Source: SKGA01 sp051819745
GTDB taxonomy: Archaea > Nanobdellota > Nanobdellia > Woesearchaeales > SKGA01
Assembly (NCBI GenBank): GCA_051819745.1
Contig: JBNJGO010000003.1
Span: 1 to 57,355, forward strand
Length of the DNA: 57,355 nucleotides
Reading direction: 5' to 3'
Shown here: in pieces, positions 25,619 through 33,835 of the stretch
How positions within the stretch are numbered: position 1 is the stretch's first letter
Layout of the letters: each line of letters opens with the position of its first letter
Notes under the pieces: model-generated
Database searches by the model: none
What the model saw: the letters and a program-made list of their open reading frames with translations, nothing else
Told to the model about the DNA's origin: nothing
Program-made: the position numbers and the translations under genes

Positions 25619-26338
25619 ATGGGAAAGCGAATTACTGCTCAAAAACGTGGACGAGGATCCAAACGGTATACCTCGCCATCAAATCATTTCAAAGGCGATG
25701 TAAAAATTCCTTATGGTAAGGAAAGTGCTACTGTCCTTGACTTTATTCATTGTAGAGGTCATAGTGCACCACTCGCTCAAGTAGAATTTAACGACGGTTC
25801 TAAAGGAGTTATTATTGCTCTTGAAGGACTCCATGTTGGTCAAAAGATTGATATGTCGAGTTCGGCAGAAATTAAGAATGGGAACATTGTCAAACTTTCA
25901 GACATTCCAGAAGGCGTGTCTGTCTCTAATTTGGAAGGTATTCCTGGTGATGGTGGTCGATTCATCCGATCGTCTGGTGGTGTTGCAAAAGTATTATCCA
26001 AAACACCATCCAGTGTTGTTGTAGTATTTCCTTCCAGAAAGAAAAAATCATTTAATCCGAATTGTAGAGCTTGTATTGGTACGATCGCTGGTGGTGGACG
26101 TGTTGAAAAACCATTCCTGAAAGCAGGAAACAAACACTTCGCTATGAAAGCTCGTAACAAATACTGGCCAAGCGTTTCGGCAAACTCGATGAACGCTGTA
26201 GACCATCCATTTGGTAACAGTCGTAGTTCATTCAAAGCTAATTCAAGACCTGCTCCTCGTAATGCTCCTCCTGGAAGAAGGGTTGGTGCAATACGTCCTC
26301 GTAAGACAGGTAGATCTCGATCCCGGAGGTTGAACTAA
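25619..26338 (+). CDS. rpl2: Ribosomal protein uL2
   Basis: uL2 helps form the peptidyl transferase centre and bridges the subunits. The 239-residue protein starts with MGKRITAQKRGRGS, has the OB and SH3-like body (FIHCRGHSAPLA), and near the C-terminus the conserved stretch NAVDHPFG with the His that is invariant in the family, followed by a basic tail. The ATG at 25619 is preferred over a TTG six bases earlier because AAAGGT lies at the right spacing. Confidence 0.96.
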   Translation: MGKRITAQKRGRGSKRYTSPSNHFKGDVKIPYGKESATVLDFIHCRGHSAPLAQVEFNDGSKGVIIALEGLHVGQKIDMSSSAEIKNGNIVKLSDIPEGVSVSNLEGIPGDGGRFIRSSGGVAKVLSKTPSSVVVVFPSRKKKSFNPNCRACIGTIAGGGRVEKPFLKAGNKHFAMKARNKYWPSVSANSMNAVDHPFGNSRSSFKANSRPAPRNAPPGRRVGAIRPRKTGRSRSRRLN

Positions 26339-26701
26339 ATGGCATTAAAAGAATTTAAGTATCGTTCAAAAACTCTTGAAGAACTCAAGGAACTCAGCAT
26401 AGATGAACTTGCTGAAATGCTTCCTTCCCGTGTTCGAAGAAAAATAAAAAGGGGTTTTTCAGATAATCACAAGAAATTATTGGATAAAATCCAGAAAAAA
26501 GACAACGTTAAAACCCACCTTCGAGATATGATCGTCTTGCCTTTTATGGTTGGAAAAACAGTTCATATTCATACAGGTAAATCATTTCAGCCAGTCACAT
26601 TTACTGAAGAAATGATTGGACATTATTTCGGTGAGTTTGTATTGACTCGTAAAAAAGCAACTCATACTAACATTGGTGTTGCAACAAAACCAAAGAAGTA
26701 G
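26339..26701 (+). CDS. rps19: Ribosomal protein uS19
   Basis: uS19 is in the head of the small subunit, close to the A-site tRNA. The 120-residue protein has the core MIVLPFMVGKTVHIHTGKSFQPV near 60 and a C-terminal GEFVLTRKK. Its ATG overlaps the uL2 stop (TAAATG), with GGAGG inside the end of the uL2 gene as ribosome binding site. Confidence 0.95.
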   Translation: MALKEFKYRSKTLEELKELSIDELAEMLPSRVRRKIKRGFSDNHKKLLDKIQKKDNVKTHLRDMIVLPFMVGKTVHIHTGKSFQPVTFTEEMIGHYFGEFVLTRKKATHTNIGVATKPKK

Positions 26702-26710
26702 GGAACATAA

Positions 26711-27493
26711 ATGACATCGACAAAATACTCTTTCAAAAACTTTGACGATCACACTGCAAAAGCGTGTGGTAAGGATCTTCCGATTTCAACAAAAGCTTCA
26801 ATCAACATTTGCTCTAAAATCAGGGGAATGACCGCTAAATCTGCTGTTGAATATTTACAATCAGTAGTTCAGAAAAAAAGTGTTGTTCCTTTCAGACGAT
26901 TTACAGATGGTGTTGGTCATAGAAAAGGAAAAATAGGTCCGGGACGATATCCTGCTAAAGCAGCAACTCACATTGGTAAGTTAATAGCATCTGCTATTGC
27001 TAATGCTTCAGTTAAAGGCATGGATGATACTGGTTCTGCTTTGATTATAGAACATATCAACGCACACAAAGGCGCTGATCAACCACGTCAAGGTCGTCAG
27101 ACAAGACGGAGTATGAAACGTACATCTGTTGAAGTTGTGCTTCGAGAAGATGAATCAAAACTTAAGAGAAAGAAATCAAAATCCTCTTCCAAAGCAAGTA
27201 ATGCAACAAAAAGATCAGAAGGTAAATCATCAGAAAAACCTTCTCAAAAAAACGTTTCAAAAACAATCAGTTCAAAACAGTCAACCTCAACTTCATCGTC
27301 TGATAAAGAGGAACAATCCTCAAAAGAAAATGCTGTTGAAAATGATAAAAAAACTGATACTAAAAAAGATACAGTTGAATCAAAAAAGTCAAACAACACC
27401 GACAGTAAAACAGATACTAAAGAAAAAAAGACCACTAAAACAAAAGATTCAACTTCAGATTCATCAAAAAAATCCAATGAGGTTTCACAATGA
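26711..27493 (+). CDS. rpl22: Ribosomal protein uL22 with long charged tail
   Basis: uL22 lines the exit tunnel. The conserved domain covers about residues 1-150 (KACGKDLPISTKASINICSKIRGM, then GRYPAKAATHIGKLI). The remaining roughly 110 residues are a low-complexity tail of Lys, Ser, Thr, Asp and Glu with no predicted fold. Such a tail is not part of ordinary archaeal uL22. Similar tails occur on uS3, eL32 and the primase in this window. It overlaps uS3 by ATGA, so translation is probably coupled. Confidence 0.94.
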   Translation: MTSTKYSFKNFDDHTAKACGKDLPISTKASINICSKIRGMTAKSAVEYLQSVVQKKSVVPFRRFTDGVGHRKGKIGPGRYPAKAATHIGKLIASAIANASVKGMDDTGSALIIEHINAHKGADQPRQGRQTRRSMKRTSVEVVLREDESKLKRKKSKSSSKASNATKRSEGKSSEKPSQKNVSKTISSKQSTSTSSSDKEEQSSKENAVENDKKTDTKKDTVESKKSNNTDSKTDTKEKKTTKTKDSTSDSSKKSNEVSQ

Positions 27494-28389
27494 TTGAAAG
27501 AAAATTTATTGATCAGCATTTTAACGAATTCCGTATAAAATCATTTATTAAGGAATCGCTTAATCATGTTGGTTTGAGTGATGTGAAAGTTAAACGAACA
27601 AGTCTTGGTGAGAGAATCGTTATCTCTGCAACCAGACCCGGTCTTGTTGTTGGTCGTGGTGGTTCAAAAATTCAAGGTTTAACCAAGGAACTAAAAAACA
27701 AGTTTAATCTTGATAACCCCCAGATTGAAATTGAAGAGATCAAGAACCCTTTTGCTAACGCGGCTGTTGTTGCTGAAGGTATTATCAATCAACTCGAGCG
27801 ATTTGGAACTCGTCGTTTCAAAAGTATTGGTCACAAATCTGTTGAAGGTATTATGAGAAATGGTGCTCTTGGAGCTGAAATTCTTATTTCAGGAAGAATC
27901 CCTTCTTCTCGAAGTAAAACCTGGCGATTTGTAGAAGGTTACATGAAAAAATGTGGCGATCTTGCTATAACTGGTGTTGACACTGCTATTGAGACTGCGA
28001 ACTTAAACATTGGTTCTGTTGGTGTTCAAGTAAGAATAATGCCTGGCGACATTCATCTTCCGGACAATGTATCCTTTGATCGTGAAACTTCAGATGATGA
28101 TAATCAAGAAACAGATGATAACGAGTCTGAAAGTGGTGATGTTAATTCTGAATCATCAAAAGATTCAGATGCTGATAAGAAAACATCTGCTTCAAAAAAA
28201 ACATCTGCAAAAAAAGATTCGACTTCATCTAAAAAGTCAACTAAAAAATCAAGTGCAAAAAAAACCACCAAAAAGTCAACTAAAAAATCAACAAAGAAGT
28301 CAACAAAGAAGTCAACAAAAAAAGCTTCTAAAAAATCATCCTCTAAGAAGTCTTCTTCAACTGATGATGATAGTAGTGATAAAAAGTAA
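27490..28389 (+). CDS. rps3: Ribosomal protein uS3 with Lys/Ser/Thr repeat tail
   Basis: uS3 lies at the mRNA entry channel. Residues 1-195 hold the KH domain (VVGRGGSKIQGL near 55) and the C-terminal S3 domain (EGIMRNGALGAEILISGR). After about residue 200 comes an acidic stretch and then a basic repeat tail with KKSTKKSTKKST units, ending in an acidic cap. The DNA of this tail closely matches the primase tail at 22.87 kb. It starts within the ATGA overlap with uL22. Confidence 0.95.
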   Translation: MIERKFIDQHFNEFRIKSFIKESLNHVGLSDVKVKRTSLGERIVISATRPGLVVGRGGSKIQGLTKELKNKFNLDNPQIEIEEIKNPFANAAVVAEGIINQLERFGTRRFKSIGHKSVEGIMRNGALGAEILISGRIPSSRSKTWRFVEGYMKKCGDLAITGVDTAIETANLNIGSVGVQVRIMPGDIHLPDNVSFDRETSDDDNQETDDNESESGDVNSESSKDSDADKKTSASKKTSAKKDSTSSKKSTKKSSAKKTTKKSTKKSTKKSTKKSTKKASKKSSSKKSSSTDDDSSDKK

Positions 28390-28400
28390 GGTGATCAAAA

Positions 28401-28604
28401 GTGAAATACAAAGAACTCAAGGATATGACTGCTGATCAAAGAGCTTCAAAATTAAAGGAGTCTCGACTTGAACTTGCAAAACTTCAAGCGCAAGTATCTG
28501 CGGGTACTCCACCTAAAAATCCTGGTAAAATAAAATTATTGAAAAAATTAATCGCTCGACTCAATTCATTCGAGCACGATTCATCGAGGAGGGATGTTAA
28601 GTAA
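28401..28604 (+). CDS. rpl29: Ribosomal protein uL29
   Basis: uL29 is a small helical protein near the tunnel exit. The 67-residue protein has two long helices with LAKLQAQVSAG between them and a basic KLLKKLIARLNS helix, standard for the family. The start is GTG, preceded by GGTGAT at 28391-28396 at normal spacing. Confidence 0.92.
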   Translation: MKYKELKDMTADQRASKLKESRLELAKLQAQVSAGTPPKNPGKIKLLKKLIARLNSFEHDSSRRDVK

Positions 28605-28606
28605 AA

Positions 28607-28924
28607 ATGGTTGAATATGATCCAATAACGGGTTTACCAAAAGAGCTTTCGGCATGGGATAACATTGCCAAAGAGGATCAAAAGATAACTGTGAAAATTA
28701 TTCGAAAGAAATTTGGAAAAAAATACACTGTTGTTGAAGGTATTGATACAAGCGATTTGGATATTAAGACCATAGCAAAGAAACTTAAGAATAAATTTGC
28801 TTGTGGTGGTACTGCCAAAAAGAATGTTATCGAACTTCAAGGAGATCATCTTCGCGAAATTAAAGATGCTCTTGTTGAAATTGGTTTTTTACCTGAAACT
28901 ATTCAACTCAAAAAATTAAGATAA
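28607..28924 (+). CDS. Translation initiation factor aIF1 (SUI1 family)
   Basis: aIF1 checks start-codon pairing on the small subunit. The 105-residue protein has the SUI1 fold with KITVKIIRKKFGKKYTVVEG and the basic FACGGTAKKN loop near 65-74 that reaches the P site, then IELQGDH. Its position between uL29 and RNase P p29 is the usual archaeal order. GGAGGG at the end of uL29 serves as its ribosome binding site. Confidence 0.95.
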   Translation: MVEYDPITGLPKELSAWDNIAKEDQKITVKIIRKKFGKKYTVVEGIDTSDLDIKTIAKKLKNKFACGGTAKKNVIELQGDHLREIKDALVEIGFLPETIQLKKLR

Positions 28925-28931
28925 TTAATGG

Positions 28932-29168
28932 TTGATATCATTGGTGTCATACATTGGAAAAGAGTTGGTTGTTGTCAACGCCCAAAACAAATCCTTGGTC
29001 GGACAGACAGGAATCATCATTGATGAAACGAAATATTCGTTTGTAATCGAAAATGATGTCGGCTTCAAAAAAAGAATATTGAAAAAAAATTGTTTGTTTG
29101 AAATTGAAGGTGTTGCTGTTGATGGCACTCGCTTACTCAAACGCATTGAAGAACAAATAAAATCATGA
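28932..29168 (+). CDS. rnp1: RNase P protein component 1 (Rpp29/POP4)
   Basis: Rpp29 binds the RNase P RNA as a dimer with Rpp21. The 78-residue Sm-like protein has IGKELVVVNAQN, GQTGIIIDETKYSFVIE, and KKNCLFEIEG, the family core without extensions. There is no in-frame ATG at the expected start: only TTG at 28932 or 28941 and GTG at 28944. An ATG at 28928 with better context opens a different frame that ends after 31 codons. The TTG at 28932 is a placeholder start. Confidence 0.88.
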   Translation: MISLVSYIGKELVVVNAQNKSLVGQTGIIIDETKYSFVIENDVGFKKRILKKNCLFEIEGVAVDGTRLLKRIEEQIKS

Positions 29169-29177
29169 GGAATTAAG

Positions 29178-29441
29178 ATGAAATCAATTAGTGTTCGTGG
29201 AAAAACATTTGTCGGAACCGTGGTCAGCGATAAGATGAATAATACTGTTGTCGTTGAATGGATTAGAAGAGTTCCTGTTAAAAAATTTGAACGTTATGAA
29301 AAACGAAAATCGAGAGTTTCAGCTCATAATCCTGATAATATTGATGCAAAAGAAGGAGATATTGTTCGAATCAAAGAGACTCGACCTATTTCCAAGACCA
29401 AGAATTTTATTGTGTCTGAGATTGTAACAAAAGCAAATTGA
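29178..29441 (+). CDS. rps17: Ribosomal protein uS17
   Basis: uS17 is a primary 16S rRNA binder with an OB fold. The 87-residue protein has the core GTVVSDKMNNTVVVEW and YEKRKSRVSAHNP followed by GDIVRIKETRPISKTKNF. It is short for an archaeal member because the usual N-terminal extension is missing. GAGGAATTAAG precedes the ATG. Confidence 0.94.
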   Translation: MKSISVRGKTFVGTVVSDKMNNTVVVEWIRRVPVKKFERYEKRKSRVSAHNPDNIDAKEGDIVRIKETRPISKTKNFIVSEIVTKAN

Positions 29442-29454
29442 TACGTGATTTAAA

Positions 29455-29856
29455 ATGAAAGCAGTAAAAGCAAATGTAACTGATGGGATCCAAGTAGGCA
29501 CGTTAATGGAAACGTGTGACAACTCTGGTGCAAAAGTGATTAAAGTCACTGGTGTAAAAACAAAAAAAACCGTTAAGGGACGTATTCCTTCGGCAGGTGT
29601 TGGTGATATGGTTGTCGCTGCTGTCAAGAAAGGAAGGCCTGATATGAGAAAGTCTGTTGTATTTGCGATTATTGTAAGACAGAGAAAAGAATATCGAAGA
29701 CCTGATGGTACGCGAGTCTCTTTTGAAGATAACTCCGCTGTTGTCCTTAAGGATGAGAAAGGTAATCCAAAAGGTACTATCTTTAAAGGTCCTATTGCAA
29801 AAGAAGTTGCTGGCAGATGGCCAGCGGTAGCAAAAATTGCTACTAGTATAATTTAA
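29455..29856 (+). CDS. rpl14: Ribosomal protein uL14
   Basis: uL14 forms part of the subunit interface. The 133-residue protein has the beta-barrel signature METCDNSGAKVIKV, KKGRPDMRKSVVFAIIVRQ, and DNSAVVLKD, with the archaeal ending GPIAKEVAGRWPAVAKIA. No strong ribosome binding site is visible between it and uS17, so coupled translation is likely. Confidence 0.96.
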   Translation: MKAVKANVTDGIQVGTLMETCDNSGAKVIKVTGVKTKKTVKGRIPSAGVGDMVVAAVKKGRPDMRKSVVFAIIVRQRKEYRRPDGTRVSFEDNSAVVLKDEKGNPKGTIFKGPIAKEVAGRWPAVAKIATSII

Positions 29857-29869
29857 GCAGGTTGAAACT

Positions 29870-30271
29870 ATGACATCAACATACTCAAATAAATGGAAAT
29901 CAAGTTCGAATCCTAGAAAACAAAAAAAGTTTTCTTTTAACGCTCCTCATCATAAAAAAAGCAAGATGCTTCGAGCTCCACTCTCCAAAGAACTTCAAAA
30001 AAAGTATAACACAAGATCTGTTCGAGTTCGTAAAGGAGATAAAGTTATTGTGAAACGAGGACAGTTCAAAGACAAATCCGGTGCTGTTTCAAAAGCAGAT
30101 ATGGCTGGTGGAAAATTGTTTATTGATGGCGTTGATTTTACCAAAAAGGATGGTTCAAAAGTTCCTTATCCTATCAACCCATCTAATGTTAGTATAACAA
30201 CCTTATATTCAGATGATGCTCGACGTTTCAAAAGAGCTAAATCAACTACTACAACAAAAAGCGAGGAATAA
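29870..30271 (+). CDS. rpl24: Ribosomal protein uL24
   Basis: uL24 starts large-subunit assembly and lies near the tunnel exit. The 133-residue protein has a basic N-terminus, the archaeal motif RAPLSKELQKKYNTRSVRVR, and a KOW motif RKGDKVIVKRGQFKDKSG near 55-72, where the protein contacts rRNA. The tail is short and rich in Thr and Lys. A GCAGG site lies ahead of the ATG. Confidence 0.94.
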   Translation: MTSTYSNKWKSSSNPRKQKKFSFNAPHHKKSKMLRAPLSKELQKKYNTRSVRVRKGDKVIVKRGQFKDKSGAVSKADMAGGKLFIDGVDFTKKDGSKVPYPINPSNVSITTLYSDDARRFKRAKSTTTTKSEE

Positions 30272-30273
30272 AA

Positions 30274-30966
30274 ATGGTACGAAATCATCTTAAACGTTTA
30301 TCAAGTCCAAATTCATGGCCTCTTCCAAAAAAGACATTAACATTCGTTGCGCGGTCTCATCCTGGTGGTCACAAAAAAGATATGCAGATCCCTTTGGTCG
30401 TTGCACTAAGAGATATGATTGGTGTTGTGGAAAATAAAAAGCAAGCTAACATTCTTTTGAAAGAAAAAGATTGTCTTGTTGATCAAAAAACAGCACATGA
30501 CATTAGACGTCCTGTTGGTTTTATGGATGTTATCTCTCTTAAAAAATCAAAAGAAGATTATAGAATTTTACTCAATGATAAAAAGAAATTATCTGCAGTA
30601 AAAATTTCGCAAGCTGAATCAAAAAAGAAAGTACTTCGAATTATCAATAAAACAACGTTGAAAGGTAGTATTACTCAGCTAAACACTTCTGATGGAAGAT
30701 GTGTTCGGGTTGATGATACTTCGAAATACTCTGTTGGTGATTCTATTGTTATTTCAATTCCTGACCAAAAAATAATTTCCTTGATTCGTCTAGAAAAAGG
30801 AGCTACCGTCTTATTGATGGGTGGTAGTCACGCGGGTGAAATAGGAATTGTTGAACATATCGAATCAGCTGTTATTCGAGTAAAAACAAAAGATCAATCT
30901 TTCATGACAAAAAAAGAATATGCTATTGTTGTTGGGAAAGATAAACCAGTCATTACATTAAATTAA
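30274..30966 (+). CDS. rps4e: Ribosomal protein eS4
   Basis: eS4 is a small-subunit protein shared by archaea and eukaryotes. The 230-residue protein has the N-terminal HLKRLSSPNSWPL, an S4-like RNA-binding domain near 45-100 (VALRDMIGVVENKKQA), and a KOW motif near 180 (VLLMGGSHAGEIG). Its start follows the uL24 stop by two bases, with GCGAGG just before. Confidence 0.95.
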   Translation: MVRNHLKRLSSPNSWPLPKKTLTFVARSHPGGHKKDMQIPLVVALRDMIGVVENKKQANILLKEKDCLVDQKTAHDIRRPVGFMDVISLKKSKEDYRILLNDKKKLSAVKISQAESKKKVLRIINKTTLKGSITQLNTSDGRCVRVDDTSKYSVGDSIVISIPDQKIISLIRLEKGATVLLMGGSHAGEIGIVEHIESAVIRVKTKDQSFMTKKEYAIVVGKDKPVITLN

Positions 30967-30977
30967 GGGTTTTTAAA

Positions 30978-31496
30978 ATGAATACGATGAGAAAAATAAA
31001 AATTGATAAGCTAACGCTTAACATTGGTGCTGGAAAAGATACCAAGGTTTTAGAGCGTGGTTCATTATTATTAAAACACATCACTGGTATTGAACCTATC
31101 AAGACAAGAACCAATCGTCGGATTGCGGGTTGGGGTTTACGTCCAGGATTACCAATTGGTGTTAAGATAACAATTCGGGATCAAGATATGATTAAGGATT
31201 TAGTTACTCGTTTTGTTGCTGCTAAAGAAAAAAAACTCAAGAACTCTTGGTTTGACGAGAATGGAAATATTTCGTTTGGTATTCTTGAATACGTTGATGT
31301 TCCTGGTATAAAATATAATACTGATATTGGTATGTTAGGATTTCAAGTTTCACTCACCCTTTCAAGGCCTGGTTTTAGGGTAAAACGTCGTAAAATAAGA
31401 AAATCAAATATTGGTAAAAATCATAGAATCTCCCGTCAAGATGCAATTCAATTCATGGAAGATTCATTCGGTGTTAACGTGGAGGATAGAAAATGA
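30978..31496 (+). CDS. rpl5: Ribosomal protein uL5
   Basis: uL5 binds 5S rRNA and contacts the P-site tRNA. The 172-residue protein has KLTLNIGAGKD, PIKTRTNRRIAGWGLRPG near 42-58 and the loop DVPGIKYNTDIGM, as in archaea. A second in-frame ATG nine bases later is an alternative start. Its end overlaps uS14 by ATGA. Confidence 0.95.
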   Translation: MNTMRKIKIDKLTLNIGAGKDTKVLERGSLLLKHITGIEPIKTRTNRRIAGWGLRPGLPIGVKITIRDQDMIKDLVTRFVAAKEKKLKNSWFDENGNISFGILEYVDVPGIKYNTDIGMLGFQVSLTLSRPGFRVKRRKIRKSNIGKNHRISRQDAIQFMEDSFGVNVEDRK

Positions 31497-31723
31497 CAAC
31501 ATCAGATCATACTAAAGTATTACAACAAATCAGAAAAAAGCCTGGTAAGTATCAAAAATACTTAAAGCACAACACTCCTCGAGATAGATCTTTCGGTCAA
31601 AACACTAAAAAATGTCGGATTTGTGGACGAACTGGAGGACACATAAGCAAGTACGGGCTTAATATGTGCAGGCAGTGTTTTAGAGACAATGCTCTTGATC
31701 TAAAATTCAAGAAATTCAATTGA
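31493..31723 (+). CDS. rps14: Ribosomal protein uS14 (zinc-binding)
   Basis: uS14 lies in the small-subunit head. The 76-residue protein has the zinc form, with CRIC and CRQC pairs near 41-44 and 57-60 around GRTGGHISKYGLNM. The N-terminal extension of about 20 residues is not part of the minimal archaeal form. Translation is coupled to uL5 through an ATGA overlap. Confidence 0.95.
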   Translation: MTTSDHTKVLQQIRKKPGKYQKYLKHNTPRDRSFGQNTKKCRICGRTGGHISKYGLNMCRQCFRDNALDLKFKKFN

Positions 31724-31735
31724 GGTTTTCATAAA

Positions 31736-32128
31736 ATGGCACAAAATGATATATTAGCAAGCGTCCTTTCAGCTATTAACAATGCTGTGAAAGTAGGAAA
31801 AACCAGTATTACTACACGAGTTCATTCTCGTTCAATACATGACGTTCTTTCCTTGATGAAAGATAATGGTTACATAGGAGATATAGTGACTGTTGAGGAT
31901 TCAAAGGGAGATTATTTTAAGATTACGCTTATTGGTCAAATAAACCAATGTGGTGTTATTAAACCGCGGTTCGCTGTAAAGCTTGATGATTTCGAAAAAT
32001 TCGAAAAACGATATCTTCCTGCAAAAGATTTCGGAATTATTATTGTTTCGACAAATCAAGGTCTGATGACCCACATGTCTGCTAAGGAAAAGAATCTTGG
32101 CGGTCGGTTAATTAGTTATTGTTATTAA
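31736..32128 (+). CDS. rps8: Ribosomal protein uS8
   Basis: uS8 binds the central domain of 16S rRNA and in bacteria also represses the spc operon. The 130-residue protein has the archaeal pattern LASVLSAINNAVKVGKT at the start, IKPRFAVKLDDFEKFEKRYLPA in the middle and LGGRLISYCY at the C-terminus, where the family normally ends in a bulky residue. GAGG precedes the ATG by about 9 nt. Confidence 0.95.
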   Translation: MAQNDILASVLSAINNAVKVGKTSITTRVHSRSIHDVLSLMKDNGYIGDIVTVEDSKGDYFKITLIGQINQCGVIKPRFAVKLDDFEKFEKRYLPAKDFGIIIVSTNQGLMTHMSAKEKNLGGRLISYCY

Positions 32129-32144
32129 TTATATGTGATGAAAA

Positions 32145-32702
32145 ATGGTTGTAAAAAAAATTCAAGAATATATTCCTCTACCAGAAGGTATCACTACCAG
32201 TTGTGAAGATGCTGTCTTAACTGTTAAAGGTGAAAAAGGAGAAATTTCAAGACGGTTTTTTCATCCTAAAGTGCAAATTACTGTATCAAAGGATGATGAT
32301 TCAGATTGTGTTGAACTATCTTCAGCTAAAGATTCGCTTCGTGAAAAAAAGATTGTTCGAACCTTTCGAGCTCATATCAGAAATATGTTTACTGGCGTGA
32401 CTGAAGGTCATGAATACCAATTAAAAGTTTGTTCGGGTCATTTTCCAATGACTGTTTCGGCGAAAAATAATACTTTGGAAGTAAAGAATCTTTTTGGAGA
32501 ATCAGTTCCTAGAAAACAATCTTTTGACAAGGATGTTTCAGTATCTGTTGATGGCGAAATAATCACTGTTACTGGTATCGATAAGGAGCTCGTTTCCCAA
32601 ACAGCGGCTTCTTTTGAGAGATTAACTAAACGATCTGGTTTTGATCGTAAGGTCTTTCAAGATGGTATTTATATTATTAAAAAAGACGATAAATTAATGT
32701 AG
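32145..32702 (+). CDS. rpl6: Ribosomal protein uL6
   Basis: uL6 lies near the factor-binding site of the large subunit. The 185-residue protein has two repeated domains. The first carries IPLPEGI and TVKGEKGEISRRF, and the second VSVSVDGEIITVTGIDKELVSQTAASFE, as in archaeal uL6. The ribosome binding site is GTGATG at 32134-32139. Confidence 0.94.
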   Translation: MVVKKIQEYIPLPEGITTSCEDAVLTVKGEKGEISRRFFHPKVQITVSKDDDSDCVELSSAKDSLREKKIVRTFRAHIRNMFTGVTEGHEYQLKVCSGHFPMTVSAKNNTLEVKNLFGESVPRKQSFDKDVSVSVDGEIITVTGIDKELVSQTAASFERLTKRSGFDRKVFQDGIYIIKKDDKLM

Positions 32703-32716
32703 ATGGTGTGAAACTC

Positions 32717-33379
32717 ATGAAAGAACAACTCAAATTAAGAAGATCTCTAAAAGCAAGAAAACCTTCTTTTAGAAGACACGATTCACATAAAAAAGACAGG
32801 GTTTCTTCATCGTGGAGACGACCAAAAGGACGTCAAAACAAATGTCGACTCCATAAGAAAGGTTATGTCAAAGCCATTTCATCAGGTTATGGATCTCCAA
32901 AATCGGTGAAAGGATTGTCTCGTGAAGGATTAGTTCAATGTGTTATCAAGAATGTTTCAGAATTATCTTCTCTTGATCCTAAAAAACATGGTATTATTGT
33001 GTCTGGTAAGATTGGGGATCGTAAACGAGAGTCGATTGTTAATTCAGCTTCAAAAGAAGGATTTATGTTATTGAATATTAATAGTGAATCATTCGCTAAA
33101 CAATTATCAAAAAAGCTAAAATCTAAATCTCAAAAGAGAAGTGAAGTCTTGAAGAGACGTTCTGCTAAGAAAAAGAAAAGCAAATCTTCAAAAAAATCAT
33201 CTGAAGATTCAAAACAATCAACTGAATCTGATTCAAGTAAAGAGAAAAAATCCTCTTCAACAAAGAGCGTTCAACCTTCATCATCAACCGAGAAGAAATC
33301 TTCTAAATCAACTTCTTCTGATGTGAAAAAAACTGATTCAGATTCCTCTAAAAAAACATCTAGTGGTGATCAAAAGTGA
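32717..33379 (+). CDS. rpl32e: Ribosomal protein eL32 with Lys/Ser tail
   Basis: eL32 is a large-subunit protein of archaea and eukaryotes. The core runs to about residue 140 and contains FRRHDSHKKDRVSSSWRRPKG near 17-37 and SGYGSPKSVKGL. The rest, about 80 residues, is a Lys/Ser tail (KKKKSKSSKKSSED and similar), the third such tail in this operon. The ATG at 32717 is preferred over a GTG at 32708 that forms part of the GGTG ribosome binding site. It overlaps eL19 by GTGA. Confidence 0.92.
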   Translation: MKEQLKLRRSLKARKPSFRRHDSHKKDRVSSSWRRPKGRQNKCRLHKKGYVKAISSGYGSPKSVKGLSREGLVQCVIKNVSELSSLDPKKHGIIVSGKIGDRKRESIVNSASKEGFMLLNINSESFAKQLSKKLKSKSQKRSEVLKRRSAKKKKSKSSKKSSEDSKQSTESDSSKEKKSSSTKSVQPSSSTEKKSSKSTSSDVKKTDSDSSKKTSSGDQK

Positions 33380-33831
33380 AACTTACCGTTCAAAAGAGAT
33401 TGGCTTCAAATGTTTTGAAGTGCTCTCAAAAAAGAGTTCATTTCCAACCAGATAGGATTAATGATATTAAAGAAGCTATCACTAAAGCAGACATAAAATC
33501 GCTAGTAGCAGATGGTGTTATTTCAAAAGTTCCTATTAAAGGAGTTTCAAGAGTAAGAGCTAATAAACGTCTTGAACAGCGAAGAAAAGGACTTCAACGA
33601 GGTCCTGGAAAGAAAAAAGGTAAAAAAACCGCTCTCTCACCTCGTAAAAAATTATGGGTAAGAGGTGTTCGTGCACAACGAAAATATTTATTTTACCTTC
33701 GTGAAAAAGATGTTATCGATAAACCAACATTTAAACAACTTTATGCTAAGAGCAAAGGTGGTTTCTTCAGAAGTCGCCGTCACATAAAGATTTACATTAA
33801 TGAAAATGAATTAATTAAGAAAAAGGAGTAA
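33376..33831 (+). CDS. rpl19e: Ribosomal protein eL19
   Basis: eL19 helps form bridges between the ribosomal subunits. The 151-residue protein has the helical N-terminus QKRLASNVLKC, RINDIKEAITKADIKSLV near 28-45, and the basic RRKGLQRGPGKKKGKKTAL stretch, followed by a C-terminal helical arm. The start codon is GTG inside the GTGA overlap with eL32, indicating coupled translation. Confidence 0.94.
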   Translation: MKLTVQKRLASNVLKCSQKRVHFQPDRINDIKEAITKADIKSLVADGVISKVPIKGVSRVRANKRLEQRRKGLQRGPGKKKGKKTALSPRKKLWVRGVRAQRKYLFYLREKDVIDKPTFKQLYAKSKGGFFRSRRHIKIYINENELIKKKE

Positions 33832-33835
33832 GAAA

